From Caprimulgus europaeus (lineage: Eukaryota; Chordata; Aves; Caprimulgiformes; Caprimulgidae): a stretch of DNA of 64,000 bases. Shown here piece by piece: positions 11,141-24,159 of this stretch. The notes below the pieces were generated by a model, which saw nothing but the letters and a program-made list of their open reading frames with translations, did no database searches and was not told the origin of the DNA. How positions within the stretch are numbered: the stretch's first letter is position 1; the number at the start of each line of letters is the position of its first letter. The position numbers and the translations under genes are program-made. Where the stretch lies: positions 31,686,339-31,750,338 of the forward strand of contig OU015532.1 of NCBI GenBank assembly GCA_907165065.1, given 5' to 3'.

Positions 11141-11430
11141 AAAAGTTTATTATTTATCCATTACATTTAACAAGTCAGTGGATTATTTACAACTACTTCT
11201 GTCTTTGGATTAGTCATACATTGGTTACACATCAATAAATTTATGCTTAGGGTGTACTTACTTAATTCATATTTCTTTTTAATCTTCCTTGATGAGTGAC
11301 TATCACATGAGAAAATATCTATTTTAGAAAACCTTACCCATCAAAAAACCTAAGTTTCACAAATAAAACAATTCTGACCTTGTTTTTTAAAATAATAGAG
11401 ATTCTTTACTTTTCTTCAGGTTACTTCTTA

Positions 11431-11489
11431 TAGAATCATAGAATGGTTAGGGCTGGAAGGGACCTTAAAGATTATCTAGTTCCAACCCC
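11431..11489 (-). mobile_element. CR1 LINE 3' tip, about 60 bp
   Basis: The phrase agaatcatagaatggttag followed by ggctggaagggacc and attatctagttccaaccc is the CR1 3' terminus in reverse complement. Everything 5' of it is missing, as in a very early-terminated insertion. Confidence 0.9.
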
Positions 11490-14400
11490 AATTTATTCTT
11501 ATCTAATAAACGCAAGAGAAATCAGAATCTGATTTGGTGACTACTAATACCTTCACCTCTAGCATTCTCCGTGTTTCTCTATGTAAACATGTAAAAACAT
11601 GTAAACATAAAAACCTGAGATCTTTAGATTTCTGCTGTTATCTTTGCATATGATGTTTGTGTAAATTGTACTGTATATGCTCAATTAATTGAAACAATGA
11701 CAATTTAAAATTATCAACATATAAATGTAGCTATGTGAATTATTTTTGTACATAAAAGGCTGCTCCAATGGTCAGGAGCATTTTCAGGATCAGTTCTGTT
11801 TTTCTGTGTTTGGTTTGGCTATTATTTATAATAGCAGAGATGTTAACTGATGGTTTTAATATGTACTATACAGGGTATTAAGTTATGACCACAGATAAAC
11901 ACTTCTTTTATGACATTCATATTCACTTCAAATGTGGGCAATGGCATAGACTCGATAGAGTTGATAAAAATGTTGAGAAATTTATATTTGTTTACACTTC
12001 TATTAATTTTTTGGTAAACCCCACAAGTCCACTGCACCGTAACAAACAATAGCATGTAAATAGAAGGTTCAGCTGCTTCCATCTAAAAGCTATGCTCCCT
12101 ATTTTATTTTTTCATATTGTGGTGCAAACAATTACACTGATAGCTATGCCCATTGTGTTCATTTGTGTCCAAAATAACACAGTTGTTATCTTAAATGCAC
12201 TTTCTTTTTCTGTATGAATATAAAAGAGACAACCCTTAACTCTTTTTGTAGATACATTTTCCCTCTGAACCAAAAGAATAATTTGATTAAATCTAGACTT
12301 TGCAGCTCAATGACCAGTTGAAAAAGACAGTTTCTGGTATTACAGCTCTTCAATAGATTGATTCTTCCATTCTGATGCCTCAGGAATGAGTAAAGATGTA
12401 AAAAAAAACCCCTTACATTTGAAAGGTATAATGAATTGTCTAGCCTTATTTTCCTTGGAAATCAAAGGGAGTTTGAATGTAATAAATTTAAATGACATTT
12501 GAATCATTTTCATTAATAGAAATGAGAGTAACTCATATGACAAAGACAGAGGGATATACTTTATACTTTATAGGTTTGAGTACATATATGTTATTTAAAT
12601 GAGATAAGTTGCACGTATTTAAATCTAAAATTAATTTGGCCCAGAAAGCATTAGAACACAATAATATAGTGCAGATGAACAATTATTTCTGTTGTTCAGC
12701 AAATATGGGTTGTGGAGACTTCAATTTAATCTTTTTTTTGTTCTTTCCCCCTTAGTCTAGCACCAGACTGTGATGTGAATGCTAGATTTGTATAACTAAT
12801 GTAAGTTGAGTTTTTCCTGGAAAAATGTGTAACATACATAATGTTAGATACTTTGGCTTTTAAAAGCATCTTACTTCACCTACAAAAGAGAAAGGAGACA
12901 AAGAAATCCTAAATTCAAATTTTATGAAAAATAAGTCCAGTATTAAAAATCTTACTGGAAAATTTTTGAATAGTTTTGGCAAGCTATGAAACTTTAGTAG
13001 CCAAATACATTTGTCCTGTCCTCTACCAATAGTATTAAATATTTAATCTTTTAGAGAAAGTCTTGTGAAGAAAGTCTGATAAGAGTGAGGGTCAGACTCT
13101 GGATCTCTCTAGCAGTCTTCTAGGACCACTGGAGCTACTGATTGTCATTGTATCTGTTATTGTGTTAAATCAAAAAGATGTAGTTTAATATAACAAGTAT
13201 TTACATTACCCTAATAACTGATCAAAACATCAAGTAAGCCTGCAGGATGATTTCTTATATTTGTCATAAAGAACTGGGATATATATATACAATTTGACAT
13301 GTGGCTATGTGACTTTTTTTGCATATTATTTCTCTCTGGACCCATTTCTTGAGATGGGAAGACAGTTTCAGCACCAGAATTGCCAAATCTACTGCTTCTT
13401 AGGTTTTTTTCTTACCCTTAAAGAGAAGGATGATTTTCTTATTAATAAACTCCATCTTGTCTTCTATAATACTCTTCACCAGAGTTCTAAACGTAAAGGT
13501 CCCTAAGTGTGCTCCATGGGATATTTTACCTGTCTTATAAAATCTTAAGCAATGGATAAGTCTAGTAAGCTCTGTTTTTCATGCTGTTCATTCCATATTA
13601 GGTTTCATGAAATATTTCTTGTAGGTCTGTATCATATCTTTATATTTAGTTATTACTATAGCATAAAAGACTAACTCCTGTAGGGTTTTTTTAAATTATT
13701 ATTTCTGTTACACCATCTAAAGTAAACTACAGTACTCATAAGAGAGGAGTGAAAATCTTGTGAGGTTTTCCACTGATATACAGCTTGAGTACAAAACTAA
13801 ACTGAGCCAAAACACTTGCCCATGTATTATGTTAGTGTGCAGTTATCTGTACTGGTGAACTATTATCCTTCTCTGTGAAGGAGAGTCCAGCCTATAACAG
13901 CAACACTCTTCCAAGTAATTACTAGGAATGCCTGCCTTACAGATAATTCCAAATGGATAGTTCATTTTGTATGGAAGAGAGGAGAAGAGAGGTTGGCTAT
14001 ATTGATGTTAAGACAAAGTAGAGCAGCATTAAATAAATAAGCAAAGAAATACAAGTAGTTATCTGTGACTGCTATCATCCTATGTAGCTCTTATATTTGT
14101 ATCCCTTTTGTAATTTTTTATTTTCCTTGCATATATAGATTTTATATTATAATTCTTTAAGTAGTGTCTTCCTGTACCAGGAAGTACAGCTTGTATAACA
14201 CATGGAAGCTCTTCTGACTACTACATAATCATGAAAACAAGAGACATATAGTCCAAGTGTTTCAAATGATTAAAAATAGAAAAAAAAAATACTCCGGTAA
14301 ACTCTGGGGGGTTTTGTAGGTTAAATGAAAAATCAATAATATCACACAATTTTAAAAGAGCTTATGGGGTAAGGAAAAGTACTATAAAGAGATTTGAACC

Positions 14401-15639
14401 TTACACATACTAAATTCATTTAAAATAAATGTATGATTTGAATTTGAACCCAAGTTGCAGGTATTCCTTCAATAACCACTTATTTTTTATCCCTCTTTGC
14501 AGATTGGTGGATGCTTTAAACAAATAGACTAGGAAAAAAAAGAAAGAAAAAGAATAAGGAATTCTTGTCTTTGCCACAGGCCAGCTGATTCTATAGATAA
14601 ATGTATGTGATTACACTGAGAAATCCGTGACCAATGTACAAAAAGAAGGAAAAAAGGGAAAAAACTTTCTGTTATCTTAGTAATTTCAACAATAGTACGA
14701 GAGTATGCTATGCCTTTCTTCTCTATTTCTATAAGCTATTTTTACACTGCAGATTTTTTAAGACTAACTTCATAGAATTAGTCACCCTCTCATTCTGATA
14801 GTTCCCTGAATCTGCTTTGCATGACAGTTGTTAGCTATTAAAGTGATTGGATTGTGGGAAGATAAGAATAAAATGGTGAACACTGTATCTTTACACCTTG
14901 CAATGCATAGAAACTTTAAAATGTTTTGTTGAATGGGAAATTCCTGTCCAACATACTGAGACAATATAAAAAATATGTGCAACGATTCAGAGCCTGTGCA
15001 ACATGTTTCAATATTTGGTTTCATTTCCTAAAACTAAAAGTCTACATAACTTTTTATACTGCTCTCAACAGAAGTGATGTAGGGAGAAAGGGGATATGTG
15101 AAGGTGAACTTCCACCATCAGAAGAAAAGCATCAAAATGTACTTAAAAGACTGTAATTTTGGTGTATTGTTTCTTTACTTTTCTCAATAATTTGATCTTT
15201 TTATCAGATTATGGATCTGTATTGTGTGGTTGTCAAGTGGCAAATTTTGGAGTTACAGACTTATTGAAGATGTACGAAAACATAAAACTGTAGCTCTATA
15301 ACTTAGATGTCTGGTTTTTTTGTTTGGTTGTTGTTTTTTTTTTTTCTTGTTTGTGTGGTGGATTGTTTTATTTTGTTTTGTTTTTTGTGTATATAAGCCA
15401 AAAGTACTCTTTACCCAGCACCATTTTTCTGACAGTAGCCAGAAAAAAATGCTTAGAGAAAAAAAGTAAGAAGCAGAGAGGTCCTTTTCCTGGTAGTGTC
15501 TTTTCCCATTGTGTAGTATTCAATGGGCTTCTTGAGAGAGAAATTGCAGCAATGTCTTCTTGTGTAACTGTTGGACTTGTCCTACACGAGAGCATCTCCT
15601 ACCTAATTGAATGTTATTTCTATTCTTGTCCTCTGCAAA
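11490..15639. other. Unique AT-rich noncoding DNA
   Basis: About 4 kb with no recognised transposon or exon. Open frames are at most 80 codons on average composition, apart from a 114-codon frame at 15324-15668 that starts inside a T/G-rich tract. Nothing more can be supported. Confidence 0.5.
15311..15386. repeat. T/G-rich low-complexity tract
   Basis: Runs of T broken by GG or G (ttgtttggttgttgtttttt and similar). It is the complement type of the A/C-rich tracts elsewhere in the window. Confidence 0.8.
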
Positions 15640-16480
15640 ATTTAGTGACAATAAGTTCCACAGATTGATGACATACTGAGTGGAGAGCCCAAAAAATCAC
15701 CAGACTTCCTTGGTTTATGTTTTCTTATTTCTTCATTTTCTCTTTAGTTCCTTCAATGTAATAACATAATACATAAATAATGAAAAAGTCTTTACTGATT
15801 CATCTTCTCCAAGGTTTACAAAACTCAATCATGTTTCCTATCCTTGCTCCTTTTTTAAGACAAGAAATTGACATTTTCCTAATTTCTTTATTTTAATAAG
15901 CCATTTCATGCTTCTGATCATCTCTGATGCCTTTCTTTGTACCTTTTCAAGTGTTATATAATTCTGAGGACATTCATTCTTTACAATATGAATGCATACC
16001 AAATTAAAATAGTGCATAAAGTTTCTCTGTTCTTTCCTAGTAATTGATGATATCCTATTTACTATTTTGTCAGCTACTGAATCTTGACCATTTTAAAAGC
16101 TATTGAATCCTGAAGTTTCCTAAAAACTATCCTCACTGATCCCAACATCTTCTTATTGTGTGGTAATAGATAACTTAGAACCTGTAATTGAATGTCACCA
16201 GTCATTTTATAATCTGGAAATATAAAAAGTATCATTAGACTTTTTCTATTCACCTTTTTGCTATTAGAGTTGTATCTTAATTTTTTTAATATTTTAATAT
16301 AATGTGCAAATTTTTTTACCTCGATGCTCAATATCTTTTCTGGCTCCAGCCTGCACATATAATGCATAACATGTGCAGAAACAGTACAGATCCCTGGATG
16401 ACCAGATATAGTCATCACCCATATCAATCACTGTGAAGATTTTCCCTCTAATCTGTTTTTTATCTTTCAAATGTATCTTT
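15640..16480 (-). mobile_element. Very old CR1/L3-like LINE remnant
   Basis: Scattered but collinear phrases match the 3' half of ancient amniote CR1 elements, in the order seen in their reverse complement: aataagttccacag (15650), a string near 15920 ending tctttgtaccttttcaa, ctatcctcactgatcccaa with atcttcttattgtgtggtaa (16125-16165), atgtgcaaatttttttacctc (16302), cagtacagatccctgga (16382) and tttttatctttcaa (16457). The spacing between them also agrees. Reading is on the minus strand, so the 3' end lies to the left. The copy is far more decayed than the other CR1s here, with no coding frame left except a 117-codon chance-extended one (16074-16427). It is probably much older than the bird-specific copies. 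It is identified from memory, without alignment. Confidence 0.7.
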
Positions 16481-19400
16481 TAAATCACTCACTCTTTTGA
16501 GAGCTTTGAGCGTTGTTTTTCTCAAAAAGAGTCTTAACGAGATTTTTTTAAAATCTTTTTACATTTTTTTTTTTACATTCAGAAATATTTAAGTCATGTA
16601 TTCTGTTTGCTCTGCATGTTTCCTTGCCATGGTGCCTGCATCTCACGCATTTGCATTGCAGTACAGCTTCTCCTCTCGTTCATAACCCATGTGCCAGACA
16701 CAGGTATGTGACTGGATCTATGATCATCTGTAACTAATGTGCAGAGTAACCCATCAGAGAGAAGTCATAATGTTCCAGCTGCTGGAGTAGAAGTGGGAGA
16801 AAGGACCTTCAGAGCCGCCACCTCCCACTCCTCCAAAGGCTCATTCCCAAGCATCTGTGTAATGTCTTATGTTCTCTCCATTATACCTGATTCATGAGAA
16901 TTTACTGTAGCTGCTGGCATTATATAGATCAGTGTTCTGAACCCTGTGTTGACATTCAAAGTAATTGAAAGTCCTAAATATATGCGCAGAAATGTAATAC
17001 CATAAAACATTGTAACTATACTTTTTTTTAGTGTGGATTTCTTTATTCTGTCTACGTGAACTACTTGGGAGAATACCTTTATCATACAATCTCACTTCCA
17101 TGTCTATTAAATAATTTTCATAGCAAAATATGCATTTTGAATGGTTAAAATATTTTCCTTCCATCTTGTACTGTCTTCCAGTACAGTCTAGTACAGCATG
17201 GAATAGGTTTCTGAATGTCACACACTCTCCTTGGATTTATCTTTGACCAGACTATTAATAATTATGAAGGAATTGTGAATGAAGAATGGTATTTATCTTT
17301 CTGCTAACACATTATCTTGACTCACAGTGCACAGATAGCGTTGTCTCTGTTTCATTTTGGGTCTTCCATATTCACCTGTCTCAAGGTCAACAGGATGATA
17401 CAATAATGAGAAAATAGAACAAACACTGTCTAATGGAAGTAGCATTTCATAAAAAGCTGTGATGGCAACTCTACAAAGACAGCAAAGGAATGCAGCTTTT
17501 TAACTGAGCACTACCTGACAGATTCAATAATCAGGGGAAAGCCTTAATTGATGACATTTCATTAGCATAATGAGTTGAAGCTGGGAAAAGAGAGTCTCTT
17601 ATTAATTAATCAAACAAAGCACGAACCGTTTCAGTCCCTTACTCACTGCCATTTTCCATTAATCATAAGGCTGTGTATTAACCTCATTTGAATTCACTAG
17701 GTGTTCAGTATTTCTGTGGGGAAGGTATTGGCAGAGTGGCATGCTGAAGTAAACACAGTTATACAGGTAAGAAACACATTAGAAATTCATGTTTGTGAAG
17801 TTAAACTCTCCTCTCTGCAGGAAATGCTGATAATATTTCTTCAAAAAGCACCAGATCTCAGTAGTCACCAGTATACAGATAAACGCTGCCTCCTCTCCAA
17901 CAACCTGTTACGTGGCTGCAGGTGCTTAATCCATCAGGGTGAATTTTTAGTACAACATGGAATGCAGGAGCTATTCTAATTGCTGTCAGAATAACCTTTT
18001 TACCACACAGTTTGCCACGCATTGGACAATTTTCCTTGTTATTCCCACAGGAGTATTTTGTCTGTCTTTTGCTTTGCATTTTAAATATATAATCAGGAGT
18101 GTTCAAGAGCTCAGAAAGGCTCAAGTTCTGCATTTTGATTGTTATTACTTTTATTATTTTCTGGAGAACATTCTTAGGCTGTGTCAGTGACTACCTCAGT
18201 AAATTTTTGGTAGCTTGGAAAATGCGAGTAAATCAGGAGTCTTCCATGTTCTAAGTAGAAAGGCACTTTTTCTTTCCACCTGTAGGGTACCTTTCCATAG
18301 GGGGAAAAAAAAGATTAAAAAAAAGATAAAAAGAACAGAGAGAAACAGCCATAGATTTTTGTTTCTTCATAATAGTTCTTATCTTGGAGAAGAAATACCC
18401 ATTTCCAAAGGCTGCATATTAAACGTTTATTGTTAAATTTATTACCAACTTTGTAGAAGACGGGTCCTTCTCTTCTCTCATGCAGCTGTTTATTCTAATC
18501 AGGGGCTAGAAAATCATATTCCTTCCCTGTGAATCTTGAGTTCTTCCTTAAAACTGCCTCAGATTCAATAAACCAGTGAATAATTTTATGCAGAGATTCC
18601 TTTGCAGCTTAGGCTCACACATAAGTTTCATTGGATACTTACTGATGAAGAGGTGATTGAAGCGAGGTCAGATAAAACCAGAGTACCTGCTAGTTAATTC
18701 ATATGTTTTAGAGGAAGAATACCACTGTCTTTCTTTTGAGAAAATGTATTTGTTGTTTGTGTTTCAAATGAAGCTCTGTTCATGCACACTGGCTGCAATC
18801 TCAGCTACAGGATTGAGCTTTTGAGAGGCTGTAAGTAGATTTGCACTAGATTTTGGTAATTGCTTAGTCCTTCCGAGGTGGCTGCAGAGCTATGAAACTT
18901 TAGGCACATAAATGTTTTACTGATGAAAACTTTGTTGCAAAGAGGTCTAAGGACTTAACAAAGACGTGTTCTTAGATTTAGCTGCCTAAGCTTCTTATTC
19001 AAATATATTTTCATGTCTAAATACCATTGAAAATCTTGACCCAAATATTTATCTGCTTGCTGGGTGACAAATTTCATTTCTTTTCCATTTGAAATAGAAT
19101 CAATAGACTAAGAGAGTAATTTCTGATAAGCTTCAAATTTAATGGAGTAAGGCCACAGAAGAAAGGCATTTAGTGGTGATGAGACTGCAGGCTCTCGCTG
19201 TTGTACTTGAATATTATTATAGCAGATAAAAAACTCTGAAGACAAAGTGATAAAGAAATGGTTTGTTTTTTTTTCCCTACACAGAATCAATTAATTTAAT
19301 ATTGATGGGATTGGTACAGTACATAGACATGCTCTGCACTAGCTAGCATCGTTTTCAGTGGTAGGGTCGATGCACTGTACTGCAGGCTTATAGAGATGAT

Positions 19401-21822
19401 GCAGTGCTGTATAAAATAATATAAAAATTGCAGTGCTGCACACTTTTCTGCTTTTCATTTTAGTATCTAGGCTTTTATGATTTTTTATTAATTTCTTCAT
19501 AGTCATTGCAGAATTCTATTTTTTCCCTTAGTTTCAAAACTTATAATTTAAATTTGTAGCTTATTGTACTATGACTTCAGAATATATGTTTCTCTGTATT
19601 CACATGAATAACATTCCCACAATTCACATAGAAATGAATGATACTCACACAGCTAGTATGCAACACCTTTTTCAGTTTCAGTGGAGGTGAAGCAAGAGTG
19701 AAGAATGGATAAATAGTGGATCAATAGACTTAACACTTTCAGTTATGAATAAAAAAATGAAACAAGCGAAAAGTAATACCCTATTCAAACTCTGTGTACA
19801 TTTAACGTGGTCCTTAATCTGAAAAAGGTTCCTGAATAAGGTCTATGTATGTTTTAAAATCTGTTTTGCTTAATATGTATCTGAGGTATAGATAATAAAA
19901 ATACAGATTTTTTTTTCTCCTAATCATATAGCGTAAGAGAGAACATACTTCATTTTTCTTGATTTATTTACAAGATGTTTTATGCTTTGTAAGAGCATAT
20001 CTGAGAAAAAAGAAAGCTCCATTTTAAAATCTGGAATTTAATTATATTTTAATATTAACAGCAAAATTAACCAATTTTTTAGTCACCCCAAAAGTCCTAT
20101 CCATTTTGCATCTATCTAATATCTTGAGATTAAGACTTTTTTGTGTGTTCATAAGAAGAGAGTGCATACGATTTTTTCTGAATATTTCCATTGCATGGTA
20201 GTTAAAAAGTCTGTCAAAACTTAGTAATTCAATATCTGACTTATTTCAGCATGAAATTATTAAATATTCATACTTTGGAAACAGGGATTGGTACTATCAA
20301 TGAATACTATAAAAAGCAATACTGACAGGAATGTGAATATTTTAGGACTGAAAATTGCTTCCTGAAAATTTATTTTCTAAATGTGATTCTAACCACTTTG
20401 GAATCTGTGGAGGACTACAATAAGATGAAAATCACGTGATCAGAGAAAAAAGCCCTACTTTTACTTCATTTGGGCAACAGATTTCTCTGAAAATGCAGGA
20501 AAGTTATGTGGCCATCTGCAACAAGGAGTTGCAGATATCCTCCATTTGGATGAGTTGCCTTAATTGCCATATTCCAACCCCAGCCTGAACACAGCTTGTA
20601 GAAATAGTGCCAATTTAAATTCAAAATTTGGTTACTGAGATTTTGTTGAAGTGCAAATTTATAAGGAAATAAAACATAGAGTGGAATTAGCCAGACAATA
20701 GTGGAAGATGTTTATAGAGTCCTTCCAGTTAAAATTTTGATCATACCAAGTAAGGTGAGTTACATGTTTCCCTGCTTGTTGACTGATTATTAGTGCACAG
20801 AACCACCAAAGTGTGTACAAATAACAGACACAGAAAAGTTCTAAGTTTCCAAGTAAGGGACCATCTAGTTTGTGGCCTTTGTGATAACAGAGCAGCACAG
20901 TCCCCAGAAAGATCTGATTTCATAGATGTAGTGTGAACAAGGGCTTAGAAGCAAATAGGTTGAAAAAAAGCAGAATGAAAATCCTGCTGAGAGTTGGACT
21001 TGAAAAAGATGTAGGACTCTTGAATGTATGTACTGGCAGGCATCTCATGAAGCTTTCCTAACTATGGGTAGTGGGCGTCTACTCGATTGCTGAGCTTTTA
21101 GGCTAAATCCCTTTTGTAGATTTAGTCCACAGTGAGATGTTAAGTTCTGATTGCCCCTGTGAGGTACTATACTACTCATTTCTTTGTAAGGCATGTTGTT
21201 GTAGTGAAAAAAATTCATAGTTCCAGATGTAACCTTACGTTTTGCTATCTCTCATAGGAACTTGTTTGGAATTATTCTCCCAAACTTTCTCAATGGGGTT
21301 TTATGAAAATACCATCTGTACAGTTGGTTTTCATACTAAATTTAAACGCAGACAATAAAGGAAAATAAAAACTATAGTTAAAAAAGTGTTGCCAAAAGGT
21401 TTAATTAGAGAAAGAAAAAAAAAAAAAATATCCCCAAATCTGCACATCCTGTAGTACATTCTCACATATGCAATTTAGACTGCTAAAATCTGTGCAAGAT
21501 ATCAGAAACTAACAGTTTGGCACCAGAGTAAAATTATTTAGTTCAGGAACTTCTGAAAAATGACATCCAGTCGGGGGAATCACTGGGTTTAGTACTACAG
21601 GTTACATCTTTTGTTACATGGAGTATGAGTATTTGGGCAGTAGCACCATGTGAATGTAGTTGAATTTCTCTATGCTTGCACTGTATTATAACCCAAGAAC
21701 ATGATTAACATTTATAGGCAATAATCAAAGATATGTGGAGGGAGGGGTTATTCCTGAAGCATCCCTCTGCTAGGATAAATAATTACTTGAATAATTTCAT
21801 TCAGAATAGAAATAGTGAATTG
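16481..21822. other. Long unique noncoding stretch
   Basis: About 5.3 kb with no recognised transposon or exon. It holds the TAAT-rich island at 17540-17700, described separately. Open frames of 92, 91 and 109 codons overlap on opposite strands and show no family resemblance. Confidence 0.5.
17540..17700. promoter_or_regulatory. Candidate conserved regulatory island (TAAT cluster)
   Basis: About seven homeodomain-type TAAT/ATTA cores lie within 160 bp, including cttattaattaatcaaac (about 17598-17615) and ttccattaatcataagg (about 17654-17670), mixed with non-repetitive, more GC-balanced sequence. This texture is typical of vertebrate conserved noncoding elements. Conservation itself cannot be seen from one genome, and in AT-rich DNA such clusters also arise by chance. 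Confidence 0.25.
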
Positions 21823-21827
21823 AGCAT
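21823..21827. repeat. Candidate target-site duplication, left (agcat)
   Basis: Matches 22869-22873 beyond the other end of the solo LTR. The match can be read as six bases (agcata). Confidence 0.65.
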
Positions 21828-22868
21828 AGTGGTGGTTTCAGCCACAGACAAGACCATGTGGTCCTTCACTCACGCCCCCTCCTCACTGGGTGAGGTAGGG
21901 AGGGAAACACAACAAAGGGCTCCTGAGTTGAAATGAGGACAGGGACGGCTCACTCTCCAATTATAGTCATGGGCAAAACAGACTGGACTTGGGGAAGAAA
22001 GAGCAATTTAATTCATTACTAATCCATCAGAGTAGGATAGTGAGACATAACAACCACATCTTAAAAATCCTTCCTACACCCCTTCCTTCTTCACGGGCTC
22101 AAATCACTTTGCTCCTGCTTTCTCTACCTTCTCACCCACAGTGGTACAGGTTGACAGGGAATGGGGGTTGCAGTCAGTTTGTCTATGTCACTCTTTCCAG
22201 CATGAGGTCCCTCCCATGGGCTAAAAGAGTTCAGGGACAAAGTGTTCCAATGTGGGATTCCCATGGAGTCGTGGACCTCTTTAGGTGCAGTTCCTGGCTC
22301 CATTATGGGGATGTCCACAGGCTGCAGATGGGTCCAGCGCACCTCCTTCCCACCAGCTCTGGCATTGAGTGTCTCTAGGGGGTCTCCTTGTTCGTCAGGA
22401 GTACTCAAAATCACAACTGCCCTCAGGGACAGCCTCCTGCTCCAGCATGGAGTCCTCCATGGCCTACACATGGGTATCTGCTCTATGGTTGAACCACTGT
22501 GGCTACCGGTGACCTTCATTTACCACCCCCCTACTCTTCTGTATGATGATCTGGATGTCTGAGGTTGTCTGTCTCCCCTCCTCCTCCTTCCTCATGTCTA
22601 CAATGCTCTTTTTTTTCAGGCAGATGGTCCTTTGTTCAGGCCAATGGTCTCCTGATGACTCTCTCCTTCCTTTCAAACCGATTCTTCCCCTCATATATAT
22701 AGATTGAAAGAGATTTTTCCCTAATTCTAATTGTCTCAGGCTGGGCTGGAGGCAGGGCTGCCTTGGAGCCAGGGGAGCTTCACTAAGCTTCTCACAGGGG
22801 CCATCACTATAGTCCCTTCCTCAACTACCAGAGACATGCTCCACCCCACCCCCACCAAACCCAACAGA
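21828..22868 (-). mobile_element. Solo LTR of an endogenous retrovirus (bird ERV, probably ERVL-like)
   Basis: About 1.04 kb. It opens with gtggtggtttcagccacag and closes with accaaacccaacaga. It contains repeated phrases of the type ctccagcatggagtcctcc. A TATA-like catatatatag at about 22692-22702 lies, on the minus strand, upstream of the U5 end at the left, so transcription would run leftward. A 5-bp (perhaps 6-bp) direct repeat agcat(a) frames it (21823 and 22869). No internal retroviral genes are present. It closely resembles the block at 24160-25052 and is an old solo LTR. Confidence 0.85.
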
Positions 22869-22873
22869 AGCAT
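22869..22873. repeat. Candidate target-site duplication, right (agcat)
   Basis: Right-hand partner of 21823-21827. Confidence 0.65.
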
Positions 22874-23402
22874 ATTAAGAATTAGAAAGTAAAGCTTAAA
22901 CGTTGCAAACAAATTTATTTCCAAACTACAATATTTCAACGTCTCACAATAAAAATAGTTTTGATAAGTTAATTTATAAGATTTTTGTCTAGCCATAGAA
23001 AATTAACTTCTTGGAAGATGCAATTTTAAATATGTCTTTATGATGGATTTAATTTATTTTCTGAATGAACAATGTTTTTATTTATTGTTGTTACAAAATA
23101 AATTTCCATTATACATTTTCTACAGAATTTATGATATGTGATAAAATTTTTGAGAATAAGATTTGTTTAAAGCAGCATCATTTTAAAGAACTCTTTTAGA
23201 AGTCAAATTAAGCAAAAAAAAAAAAAATAAATTACTTGCTTCTTAAAAAAACTCTACCATAACAAAAAGATTCAAATATTTCATATGCAAATATATTAAA
23301 TTAAGCAATACCATAAGTGAATGTGAGAATAATTGTAATATCTTGTTTACAAATAATTTAAAATTTCTACTTAATACAATCGAGTTTAAATTCAGGAAAA
23401 CA

Positions 23403-23456
23403 ATCAAACAAACAAACAAACAAAACAACCAAACAAAACCCAAAATCCCCAAACCC
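23403..23456. repeat. (CAAA)n-type A/C-rich tract
   Basis: Four or more CAAA units followed by ccaaac and ccccaaaccc groups. Confidence 0.88.
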
Positions 23457-24048
23457 AATAAATGGACAAGTTACCCAATAACCAAACAGGTATAAGCTTG
23501 TATTTTATATGAGGTATAGTGCTCTGCTGGACTTGTACCTCTTTAATAAAAATCATCAAAATCAGAAGAGCATTTTCAAGATCTATTTGGTTTCCAGAAG
23601 TCAAAAGCTCTTCCTGAAGTTTTCTATGCAATATTTGCATTCAACAATTTATCATAAAATATTGCCTGAAATAGATATATTTTCCTGTTTTCTCCAGAAA
23701 TGTTATAGGTGTTCAGAAATGCTGCAGAACTTCTGGTAAGATCTGTCTTTTATTAACACCTGAAAACTGAAAAAAACCCAAAGGTTTCATTACAAAATCA
23801 CTGCACAAAAAATTATATGTGTAGGTTGTGCTCATTCCTAAAACATAATTGATGATAGTAAGTTTTATGGTCCTGAGAATCCTACATCTATAAATGTAGG
23901 CAAATTAATATACATTTTCTCATAAGAAATAATTTCTGAACTGGAAGCAAGATGACAGCTATTTCTACCTGACAAAAATTACAAGGAAATAATTTAATAT
24001 ATCATGTAAACTCTCTTTTTCCTGGTTTATGTTTAAAATTTTCCCCCC

Positions 24049-24066
24049 AAAAAAAAAAAAAAAAAA
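24049..24066. repeat. Poly-A run, 18 bp
   Basis: An uninterrupted A run preceded by cccccc. No retrotransposed sequence is recognisable upstream, so it is a simple homopolymer and not a demonstrable tail. Confidence 0.85.
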
Positions 24067-24159
24067 GTATTGCTAAGTTTTAGTTTGCCTAAACTCTGAT
24101 GATAAATGTGATCCAGAATCTATACAGAATATTTCCATGTGGACAGTTTACTCTGTAGA

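Larger units (their letters stand above)
22874..24159. other. Unique AT-rich DNA between two solo LTRs
   Basis: About 1.3 kb without any retroviral coding similarity. It holds an A/C-rich CAAA tract (23403-23456) and an A run at 24049-24066. The absence of gag or pol and the self-contained target duplication of the left LTR argue that the flanking LTRs are two separate insertions. Confidence 0.6.

Noticed and set aside
10954-11213. Two open frames of 62 and 77 codons with alternating Phe-Ile or Tyr-Ile
   Set aside because: They are translations of the ATTTAT microsatellite.
16074-16427. 117-codon minus-strand frame as a host gene
   Set aside because: It overlaps the decayed CR1/L3-like element on the same strand and is better explained as chance reading within it.
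17701-17979. 92-codon + strand frame next to the TAAT-rich island
   Set aside because: No family resemblance, no splice or promoter context, and a 91-codon frame overlaps it on the other strand.
21989-22562. Overlapping frames of 129, 131 and 106 codons on both strands
   Set aside because: All lie inside the LTR at 21828-22868, and a similar set recurs in the related LTR at 24160-25052. They are repeat-derived.
22874-24159. Interior of a provirus between two LTRs
   Set aside because: No gag, pol or env similarity, and the left LTR has its own target duplication.
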